Shown one piece after another: positions 45,101-53,070 of a DNA stretch of 64,000 nt (position 1 is the stretch's first letter; each line of letters starts with the position of its first letter). The notes beneath the pieces were generated by a model, which saw only the letters and a list, made by a program, of their open reading frames with translations, did no database searches and was not told the DNA's origin. A program made the translations under genes and the position numbers. This DNA comes from Ampelocalamus luodianensis (Eukaryota > Streptophyta > Magnoliopsida > Poales > Poaceae). The stretch is taken from positions 1,602,033 to 1,666,032 of the forward strand of contig CM070623.1 of assembly GCA_036346255.1 (NCBI GenBank), in the 5' to 3' direction.

Positions 45101-45420
45101 TGTGTTGTATGGATGTAATCAACGTTGAATGCGTGTATGAGTATATTGGTCGTTGATCTTGGGAGCCAATATAAGTCATACTCGTTGTTGATGAATTCTC
45201 ATTTAACTCACTAAGTGTAGTGCTTCGAATCGAAAGAGAACCGACAATCATGTAGCGCTCGCAAAGGAGCAGCGCGCATGATCGTTGAGGCTCTAGTATT
45301 CGGCCAAGCCTCTCACTTAAATAGAGTTAAATTGGAATTCATTTACCGTAGACCCGTGATTATGTCCCTAAGACCTTGTTTAATCTCGGTCTTATGGAGA
45401 TAATTACCGGGGTCCCCACA
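42170..45420 (+). repeat. Solo LTR C, right piece
   Basis: It begins with the second ATTTC copy and continues LTR C to its end GGGGTCCCCACA. TGGCG follows (45421-45425), differing by one base from TGGCT at the left end. Read in reverse it aligns with LTR A from 53071 onwards: GTGTCACCCAAGTCAACACT near 53575 against 44890, and the CGACACTTACGCT stretch near 43628 against 54930. The ORFs inside are not supported. Confidence 0.85.
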
Positions 45421-45862
45421 TGGCGAGGTTATCTACCACGTCTTCAGGGGTCATCTCCTTTCCAATCCCCGAAGACGAGGAAGTGTTCCGGCGCATGTTA
45501 AGATATCAAACTACCTAGTTTGTAATTACTCGATAACTTAATAGGAAGTGAAATAACATGTCGGGCTCTTGTAGGAAGAGGTGAGTACTCAATCTACCCA
45601 AGGCTCATTCCAGGTAGACAGGGAGAGAGATATACTCTCTGCGGCCCTGGGAAACAAGGAGCATCTGGGTCGCATGAGAGGCATTGGTCTTTATATTGAT
45701 TGGAACAAAGGATTCTCAAAGGACTTCGAGATGTACTGGAGTAGAAAGAGAGCCAAAGCTGAGTGTGAAGCAAAACTACGAGAGGAGATTCGTGCATCCC
45801 TCAGAGAAGAGATGCGGGATGTCGTACAAGAGGAGATTCATGCATCCCACAAATTAGTTTGA
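45421..45862 (+). pseudogene. Second CACTA gene, continuation after LTR C
   Basis: The Transposase_24-like protein resumes. A frame near 45430-45520 reads SGVISFPIPEDEEV. The frame 45581-45862 has FQVDRERDILSAALGNKEHL, then GRMRGIGLYIDWNKGFSKDF and an acidic/basic helical tail with EEIRASLREEMRDVVQEEI (coiled-coil-like). The D-x-L-x-x-A-L-G-x-x-E-H-x-G-R-x-R-G pattern is typical of the family's C-terminal part. Confidence 0.7.
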
Positions 45863-46049
45863 AGCCCCCGCCGCTACTTTGCTAGCTAGCCCCCCAAACG
45901 TTCGAGTAGCTGCACGTCCAACCATAACTTAGAAATCGATAACATATTTCCTGTTGATGACATCCTGATAATAATTATTATCCCTGGAATGCTCGATCCA
46001 TTAATAGGCCTGTTGGAGTAGCTAATTTTGTATTTATGTAGGGGGGGGC

Positions 46050-47540
46050 TACGAAGTGCAAGCTCCAAGTGAGATGTGGCTCAATTGCCCTAGATGCTGC
46101 TTGGGGCCACGCGTATCCATCCGGTGTCGGGGCCTTGCTGCACGGTGTAAATATAGCATCGGGTTTCGCAAAAGTGAATGTGGACGGTGTTTATGCCAAT
46201 TTTGAGGTCGTCCAGCTGGAGAAGCCCGTAAATGATGAGGTCGTGACTTTAGGGTAAGCTATTAGAGCAATCATCCAGAGGCCCAAGAGAGACATTTGCC
46301 TGGAGCTACGTGCACCAGTGTCAACTTCACAGGAAGTATTTGTACCGGAGCTACCTGCACCGGAGCTACCTACAATGAAGCAGCAAGGGCCCGGTGCATC
46401 AAATGCATCTACACCTCGTGCTCGGTCGACTCTTGTGAAGTCAACCTCTACAAAGCGAGGTAACAAGGGCAAATCGAAGACAGTTGACTCCTGTTCTGAT
46501 ATCCCCTTCTTGTTGTTGGCTCGGAAATTCATACTAGGTGAGCCGTTGGTCGAGAGGTTAGACAGCCCTACCCTAGGATTGGCTTGCACGAGATTGCAGG
46601 CATGGTACATGGAACAAGCCAACAAGACGGATGAACAACGATGTTGGACACTGTAAGTGTGTACAATCATGGTCAATGTTCGTGTAATACTGATAAATGT
46701 TATATAACTCCTTGCTTTTGTATATATATATATAGATACATGATTTCTGAAGCCGAAGTAAGGAATTCACCGGTATGTTTCCTCGATCCACATGTGGTCT
46801 CCGAGCAAACCATCAAGGCGAATGCAAAATTCGTCGAGGATTACATGGCGGACTCATTGCTGGCTCACCGCAACAAGCAATTCATACTTTTGCCCTATAA
46901 CCAGGAGTAAGTGCTGCATTAGTAGCTATACTTGTTGATTTGTACTTTATAAGCAACACAAACTTAGGTTTGATGACCATGGAGACATACCTGTGTATGT
47001 TCCACTGGATTCTAATTGTAATTATATCAAAACAGAACTTGGTAATATACCTAGATTCCCTACAAAGGGCTAAACACAACTTCACAGTTATCCGACCATT
47101 AATCAACGGGTAAACACATTTCCTCCATAGATAACTCTATTGTACAGTCTTTTCTTCCTTTGCAATGGTTAAGGCTAAGTTTTTGGAATCATGTAGATCA
47201 ATCAAGATGTACTTTGCAAAAGGAGGAATATGCAAGGGAGGGACCCTACGACACGATCTAAAATTCCCGGTATTCCTAGTACACATTCATACTTATCGAA
47301 CTACTTGTCGGTTTTGCGATAACCAATGATCCTCAGGTTTGTCAATCTTGCAATGATTATTTCATACTTATCAATTTATATATGCACAAATTTAATCTTA
47401 GTAGCGATAGGTTGTGACCATCGCGGAAACTGCGTTGGAACAGTACCAGCTCATAAAAATTCGAGGATAGCTTGCGGCATTTTTGAACCGTGAGGTCATA
47501 AATCCAGATGAAAAGTTCCACAATGTAGGTTGAACTTGAT
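46050..47540 (+). pseudogene. Second CACTA gene, 3' part: C48 (Ulp1)-peptidase-like region
   Basis: The frame 46069-46257 (CGSIALDAAWGHAYP, HGVNIASGFAKVNVDGVYA) resembles the conserved domain found before Ulp1-like domains in plant transposon proteins. Next comes a Pro/Thr/Lys-rich linker (46318-46500). A segment (46741-46910) ends SLLAHRNKQFILLPYNQE, followed at once by GTAAGT, a good intron donor. That is where the catalytic His block of C48 peptidases would begin. Near 47400-47520 VVTIAETALEQYQLIKIRG and AAFLNREVINPDEKFH match the usual end of such proteins. The catalytic Cys block is not readable, so the peptidase is dead or missing. Confidence 0.55.
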
Positions 47541-47599
47541 TGTGATAAGATATTAAACTTAATGGTACATGTGTGTAAATGTACATGAATGGTTAATTT

Positions 47600-47816
47600 T
47601 AGTTAATCGATTAGTTAATTGGATGTGCTTGTTTCTGAAATGAATGCGAATTGGATGTGCTTGTTTCTGAAATGAATATGAATTGGATGTGCTTGTTTCT
47701 GAAATGAATATGAATTAGATGTATACAACTTGTTGTGTTTCAGCTTGTTTCAGAGGGCATGGTTAGCATTTTCTAAGGCTAGTCAATAAACAAAAATAGA
47801 TTTGTTAATACAAAAG
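47600..47816 (+). repeat. 33 bp tandem repeats and 3' tail of CACTA L
   Basis: GGATGTGCTTGTTTCTGAAA occurs at about 47621, 47654 and 47687 (period 33). Then GTTTCAGAGGGCATGGTTAG and GTCAATAAACAAAAATAGAT follow. It is homologous to 30640-30765, where the unit occurs once. Confidence 0.8.
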
Positions 47817-48191
47817 AATATCACAGATGGTTCTTTAGGACATACCGTCTGTGACGCATCATCTCTCACAGACGATTTAATCTAAAAATCGTCTGTGATA
47901 CATCACCTCTCATAAACGGTTTAATCTACAAACCATATGTGATGCATCATCTATCATAGACGGTTTCATATACAAACCGTCTGTGATATTCGACTATTAC
48001 AGACGGTTACATACTCAACTATCACAGGCGGTTCTGAGCTAATAACCGTCTATGATAGTATGCATCACAGACGGTATTAAAAACCATCTGTGATGACTCA
48101 TATCATCACTGACCCATAGACTCAGATGGTTCACGAAACCGTCTGTGATGGCGTTTTTGAACCATTTGTGAAGACCTTTTCTGTAGTAATG
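47817..48191 (+). repeat. Right subterminal array and terminus of CACTA L
   Basis: About a dozen ATCACAGACGGTT / AACCGTCTGTGAT motifs lead to CTTTTCTGTAGTAATG at the end. Confidence 0.85.
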
Positions 48192-48511
48192 CGTTATCCC
48201 CGAATATAGAAACTTTAATCAAACATACACATATGCGTAATAGATTTTGCAAAAAGAAATACAATAGTTAAAATAGTAGCATCAATATGGTCAAAGGAGC
48301 TGCTTGTCTTGCTCCGGTTGCTCTGAATAAGAGAATGGAGGATCGTTGTAAAATTCGTTGAACAATCGACGTCTACTCAAAAGGGCCGGAAGTAAATTAA
48401 ATATAGCCAAAATATTTTTGTATATACATGAAGAGCATGATTTTAGATGAATTTTTTTTAAAAAAGATTCATCTGATTTGGAGTTTGTATGCAAAAATTC
48501 TTAATGTTTAG
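48192..48511 (-). repeat. LTR fragment H2, right piece
   Basis: It aligns with H1 at about 25376-25715: ATTTTGCAAAAAGAAATACA against GTTTACAAAACAAAGTACAA, GGTCAAAGGAGCTGCTTG against AATCAAAGGAGGTGCTTT, and ATCTGATTTGGAGTTTGTAT at the end. It stops where host block R4 begins. Confidence 0.65.
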
Positions 48512-48960
48512 GTAAGCAGGCCAGGCTAGGAGGCCATCTCCAAGTAAGGAAGATAAGTATAGCTGACGCATGCACTGATTGTATATTGATCGTCTGCCTT
48601 GCCTGAGGAAAAACGGGAATGAAAACAAAGTTACAGCCAGCAACCTATCCAGGATGAGGATGTGATACCGACAGAGAGAGAAGGAAATTGATGGCTGCCG
48701 GCCGGCTGCATGCAACAACGGATCGGATAAAGGCATGCAGAGCAGAGCAACGTTCTACAACTCTTACCCATGCTGTCAAAGTTTGACGGCAGTTGTTGGG
48801 CTGTTTATTTATTTCCTCGTCGAATCAGGCAGTAGTTCGGTGTTGCACATTCTGGAAACATTTGCACGCTTTTCCTAATTACAACTCGGAAACTTCACGC
48901 CAGGTAGTAGATTAAATAAACTTGTTGCGGACAGAAACAAAACGAAACAGGTAGGCGGCC
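48512..48960. repeat. Host block copy R4, left-truncated
   Basis: It starts AAGCAGGCCAGGCTAGG, and continues with GACGCATGCACTGATTGTAT, CCAGGATGAGGATGTGA, GCATGCAACAACGGATCGGA, then CGGAAACTTCACGCC (48888) and AGAAACAAAACGAAACA. This is the order seen in R3. The minus-strand frame at 49120-48875 runs through its right part. Confidence 0.65.
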
Positions 48961-49230
48961 GTGGCTGCTCATGTTCGGCTTCGGCTAGTTGACGGCGAAC
49001 TCGGCGGCGAGCGACGCGGTGGCATCTCTGGCGGCGTGCGAACACGAAGGCTTCAACGTCGGGGACGTCGATGTCGAGGGTACACTGAGGCGTACATGAC
49101 GGCGGCTGAGACGGCCTCACAACGTGGGTGCGGCGGCGGCCTCCACAACATGGCCCCAGATAGTACGACGGCGAACTCCAGAACAGCAGGCTGACGACGT
49201 CCTCGGACGATGAGCATAAGCGCTGATGGA
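48875..49230 (-). pseudogene. Unidentified GC-rich minus-strand reading frame, left piece
   Basis: The minus-strand frame (start Met at 49120, open further upstream) reads CTLDIDVPDVEAFVFARRQR and ends in host block R4 at 48875. Upstream it is cut at 49230 by element F. Past F the GC-rich stretch resumes at 51069. The codon composition is like a grass exon, but I do not recognise a family, and other frames are open too. Confidence 0.3.
49226..49230. repeat. Target-site duplication of element F, left copy
   Basis: ATGGA, repeated exactly at 51069-51073. Confidence 0.9.
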
Positions 49231-49764
49231 TGTTGGAACTAAGCCAAGATCACACACATAATTTTCCCGTGGACACACACTTTCACAGGGAAGATGATGA
49301 ACACAGAGAAATGGCTTTCACGGGGGAGATGATGAACACAGAGAAATGGCAACGCTGCCGCTGCTAAGCGTCCTTTCTGATTTCTATTATTCAACTCCTC
49401 GTTTTCTCCTTTCTTCATGTTACAAATAAATAGTCTAATCCAAGGAAGCTTATCAGCTGAACAAGGAAACTAATCATATTATCTAAGCAAGGAATTACTT
49501 GCCAAAACTCGCTAACTCCTGAAAATCTGGAATCACACCATGATCCTAACTTACCAAATATCTAACAAATTTACCAAGTAACACACCTGGTCATTAACTA
49601 ACTCATCATGGACCTATTCTAACGCAGCACCTCCTCCCTAAGTGCTCCACTACATACATACGTTTGGCCACTTCCGACCCATGCAAACATATGAACTCTC
49701 AACAATCTAACACAACGTGCACACATTTGGATGTGTACATAACATGCAAGATTAATTCTCAACA
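49231..49764 (-). repeat. 3' LTR of element F (534 bp, with a 35 bp duplication)
   Basis: The plus strand starts TGTTGGAACTAAGCC and ends ATTCTCAACA. At 49281-49350 a 35 bp unit (TTTCAC(A/G)GGG(A/G)AGATGATG...) is present twice, against once in the other LTR. Confidence 0.9.
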
Positions 49765-49776
49765 TTCTCCCCCTTA
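49765..49776 (-). other. Polypurine tract of element F
   Basis: TTCTCCCCCTTA on the plus strand is TAAGGGGGAGAA on the coding strand, adjoining the 3' LTR. Confidence 0.85.
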
Positions 49777-50559
49777 ATCTTGCATGTCAACTCACAGGTG
49801 CGGACCACCAGCAACCTCTTGCCACACGTAGCGGCCTCCTCCTCTTCATGCCTCACACAGTAGTATCTTCATCTTGTGGACGACGCCTTCTCAACGCCGA
49901 TATCCACCTTGTAGCAGCCTCACACCACTACTCACGACTTCCAACGCGAGTGAGACAACATTGTCTACAGCCTCTCACTGCCAATCGATGTCTCCTCCGT
50001 GGGTACCTTGCACGATTCATCGCACCATTGTCGGTCTCGCACCAATTCCTCGTCGCAGCGGCATCACACCGCTACCACTTGGGTTCACACCGAGGCGTGC
50101 TTGTCAGTTTCACACCGACTCCTCTAACAACGATGGCTTCACACCACCGTCTTCGGATTCACGCTGAATCCTCACAATGGTTTCACACCGCTATTGCGCT
50201 CCACGCTGTGTGCCGCGCCACGCCACCAAAGCGTGCGCTTCCGCGTGCTGACTGCACGCCATCACCGTTGGCATCACACCTACTTTCTCAATGATGGCCT
50301 CAGCCACCGCTACCAGCCTCCATCTCGCCTGGAGTCTACCGCCACCCGCGGCCTCCACCTCGCATGGAGTCTGCCACTGCGCCACCTCTGGCCTCCACTC
50401 ATGGAGTCTGCCATTGGTGCGCCCGTCGTCGCCACACCACGCTAGTGTCGCCGTTCGTGGTCTCCAGGACGCCGAGTCGTCGCAAGCCCCAGTCGCGCCG
50501 CTGCATACGCCATCACGGCGACCGGCGAGTCATCGCCAGACAGCTTCTCCTCGCACCTT
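49777..50559 (-). other. Interior of element F, possibly captured host sequence
   Basis: It is rich in CA/CC words on the plus strand with frequent CACACC and CATGGAGTCTGCC. TGGAGTCT(G/A)CC recurs at about 50328, 50365 and 50403 (spacing about 37). Open frames on the plus strand (49848-50294, 50291-50566) run antisense to the element and are low in complexity. They are not convincing genes. Confidence 0.5.
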
Positions 50560-50571
50560 GCTCTGATACCA
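50560..50571 (-). other. Primer binding site of element F
   Basis: GCTCTGATACCA (TGGTATCAGAGC on the minus strand), two bases from the 5' LTR. Confidence 0.9.
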
Positions 50572-50573
50572 AT

Positions 50574-51068
50574 TGTTGGAACTAAGCCAAGATCACACAC
50601 ACAATTTTCCCGTAGACACACACTTTCACGGGGGAGATGATGAACACAGAGAAATGGCAACGCTGCCGCTGCTAAGCGTCCTTTCTGATTTCTGTTATTC
50701 AACTCCTCGTTTTCTCCTTTCTTCATGTTTCAAATAAATAGCCTAGTACAAGGAAGCTTATCAGCTGAACAAGGAAGCTAATCATATTATCTAAGCAAGG
50801 AATTACTTGCCAAAACTAACTCCTGAAAATCTGGAATCACATCATGATCCTAACTTACCAAATATCTAACAAATTTACCAAGTAACACGTCTGGTCATTA
50901 ACTAACTAATCATGGATCTATTCTAACGCAGCACCTCCTCCCTAAGTGCTCCACTACATGCATACGTTCGACCACTTCCGACCCATGCAAACATATAAAC
51001 TCTCAACAATCTAACACAGCGTGCACACATTTGGACGTGTACATAACATGCAAGATTAATTCTCAACA
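50574..51068 (-). repeat. 5' LTR of element F (495 bp)
   Basis: Same ends as the 3' LTR (TGTTGGAACTAAGCC ... ATTCTCAACA), nearly identical apart from the single 35 bp unit and scattered substitutions. Confidence 0.9.
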
Positions 51069-51308
51069 ATGGAGTCGCCGAGCCGGCATGTATGTGTACA
51101 GAGCAGCGTATCCACCATCTCCAGCTCGAGGGGTAGATGAACTCCAGCGGTTCATGTGCACCGGCGACCTCCGCGTGTTCTGGTCGACAGCGAACTCCGA
51201 GCGCGGCTGTCGACGATGCTTCTGGTTTGCCGGCGGCGCCCTCAAATAGACGGATGGGCAGCCAAGTGCCATTCCTGCAGTGGTTCTGTACTACCTGCAG
51301 CGCCGGAG
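51069..51308 (-). pseudogene. GC-rich minus-strand region, right piece (interrupted by F)
   Basis: It continues the GC-rich stretch 48960-49230. In one minus frame it reads EGAAGKPEASSTAALGVRCR and then FIYPSSWRWWIRCSVHIHAG. Another frame is also open. It could be part of the same lost host gene. No family was recognised. Confidence 0.3.
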
Positions 51309-51482
51309 ATGAAGAAAGCCATGGCCTGCATGTGCGTTCTCTGTCTTGTCTTGTGTGCATGCGTGTGTTGCTCTGTCCTCTATGTAGGGGAAGAGAGTGA
51401 GGGGCCCAAGAGGAAACCAACTCACATCGATGCCAGAACATCGCTATTTTTGGTATTTCGTTGCAAAACAGTGCCATTTTAA
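51309..51482 (+). CDS. Small Cys-rich ORF with signal-like N terminus (57 aa), doubtful
   Basis: It starts MKKAMACMCVLCLVLCACVC, a short basic start followed by a hydrophobic stretch, and ends RCKTVPF. This pattern could be a secreted peptide. Against it: no supporting neighbour, the hydrophobic stretch is unusually Cys-rich, and the frame is open upstream for 51 codons. TCCTTTGCTGACAG|CTTC at about 51525 downstream could be an intron end, shared with 23885. Confidence 0.2.
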   Translation: MKKAMACMCVLCLVLCACVCCSVLYVGEESEGPKRKPTHIDARTSLFLVFRCKTVPF

Positions 51483-52059
51483 CTCCTGTGCGTGCGTATG
51501 TTCTTGCTGAACCTTCTTGTTCCTTTGCTGACAGCTTCTTTCTTCTCCTTTTTGTTCTTTCTTTCTTGCCATGCATCTTCTTTGCAAAGTTGTTTATGTG
51601 TGCATTATTGGTTCCTGTACCTCGTATATCATGTGCAGCCCGAGTCAGTTATGCCTTTGCCCTGTTATATCCATCTGGATGTATAATCCCGTCTTCAGAA
51701 AGCAACCAATGGAGCTTCTAACCTTCCTCCCATCTCTCTCTCTCTCTCTCTCTGCTTGCATCCATATATGTATTAGCATCTTAACGAATCCACGAATCAG
51801 ACGAGCAGCAATGTACGTACCAGCGCGCCAACCACCGTCCGGCGAGCTGCTGGTGTTGGATCAGTCCAGAAACAAAACCAGGCAAAAAAGAAACAAAGAA
51901 TTGGGAGGAAACAGGTTTTCAAGTGAAGTTGTTGAGAATTATTACTGATGGTCTTCATCATATATTCGCGATAACGTGTCGAATCTGCACTAGCAACAGC
52001 AAAGGGTACTATCGTAGCCGGATAAGTTGTTGTTTCAACGAAAACAGGATGGTGACCAC
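51483..52059. other. Host-like sequence with a (CT)n microsatellite
   Basis: A (TC)n run of about 22 bp lies at about 51733-51754. The part 51500-51560 matches 23870-23930. No gene is visible. The region ends at LTR B. Confidence 0.5.
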
Positions 52060-53070
52060 TGTGGGGACCCCGGAGTTATCTCCTTAAGATCGAGACTAAT
52101 CAAGGTCTTAGGGACATAACTCGGGATCTTCGGTAAATGGGTTCCAACTTAACTCAGTCTAAATGAGGGGCTCAACTCAATTCTAGAGCCCCGACGATCA
52201 TGCGCGCCGCTCCTCTGCGAGCACTACATGATTGCCGGTTCTCCAACAAGTCAAACACGACACTTAGCGAGTTAAATGGGAACCCAAGAACAGCGAGTAT
52301 GACTTATATTGGCTCCCAAGATCAGCGACCAATATAATCATACCCTCATTACAACGTTGGTCACATCCATACAACCATCATACATAAATAGTGCAAAAGT
52401 TACAACACAGTTCCAAGTATACAAATACATAAGTGGCCGACCGGCCAAATTTAACAAGTTTATAGCGGAAGCGAGTAAATAAACCAAAAGGCCAGCAGTG
52501 GTATGCCCACAACCCATCGGCAACCGACTGGGAGTTAGAAGATAGCATACTACTCGTCGGTGTCACCTAAATCAACACCGGCGAACTCATCAACCTCAAT
52601 ATCGTCCTCACTTGTAAAAGCCAGCAAACATCTGGCTGAGTACCAAAGAGTACTCGCAAGTCTTACACAAATAAAAATAGTTATGCATAAGGTCATTCAA
52701 AGGAAAGGCTCATATTGGCTTAGTTTTGTGAAAATGACGCGACAAAGTACAACCTACACATACTAGTTTTTCCAAGTGCCATTTCAAAATCAGATTTGAA
52801 GTAGAAGTAAAACATGTGAATAAGTAATGAACTAAGTAACAAATAAAGAGTACAAATAACAAAGTGGCTGCCCACTTTGATACAATAACAAACATGAACA
52901 TCCCATTCATGATAATTACCAAGTTCACCCACAAATTTTAATTCCAAGTCTAACAATAAGCAGCCACAAATTTCAAGCGGTCGTCCATAACCGTGGACAC
53001 GGCTATTCGAATATATTTATACCCTGCAGGGGTGTACTACTTTACCCACACGACTCGACTAGCCCGTAAG
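52060..53070 (-). repeat. LTR B, partial, split by element A
   Basis: It starts TGTGGGGACCCCGGAG and follows LTR A (53071 on) for about 1 kb with moderate divergence: the LTR phrase AAATAAAAATAGTTATGCAT (52668 against 53674) is present in both. It stops at CTAGCCCGTAAG, the place where LTR A reads TTAGCCCGTAAGCC (54060). Element A was therefore inserted here, and the rest of B should lie right of the window. Confidence 0.75.
53066..53070. repeat. Presumed target-site duplication of element A, left copy
   Basis: GTAAG directly precedes the LTR. The right copy should follow the 5' LTR outside the window. Confidence 0.5.

Larger units (their letters stand above)
26811..48191 (+). mobile_element. 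CACTA (En/Spm) element L, interrupted by LTR C and element G
   Basis: The left end is CACTACTACAAAAAGG. The right end, on the other strand, is CATTACTACAGAAAAGG, a terminal inverted repeat with one C-to-T change in the CACTA core. Flanking triplets are TGT (26808-26810) and CGT (48192-48194), a near TSD. LTR H1 shows the uninterrupted target. Dense TATCACAGACGGTT-type subterminal repeats lie at both ends and at 30.8 kb. It encodes a TNP2-type transposase and a second gene with Transposase_24-like and C48-peptidase-like parts. Without the 13.2 kb insert it is about 8.2 kb. Confidence 0.85.
49231..51068 (-). mobile_element. Small non-autonomous LTR retrotransposon F (TRIM/SMART-like layout)
   Basis: Complete 1838 bp element: LTRs of 534 and 495 bp, an interior of 809 bp, a tRNA-Met-type primer binding site, a polypurine tract and a perfect ATGGA TSD. 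It has no retroviral-type protein. The LTRs differ mainly by a 35 bp duplication and a 4 bp gap, so insertion looks recent compared with most elements in the window. It is somewhat larger than classical TRIMs. Confidence 0.9.

Noticed and set aside
49848..50566. Plus-strand ORFs of 148 and 91 codons inside element F
   Set aside because: They are antisense to the element and CA-rich, with internal repeats and no recognisable domain. I left them as possible captured sequence only.
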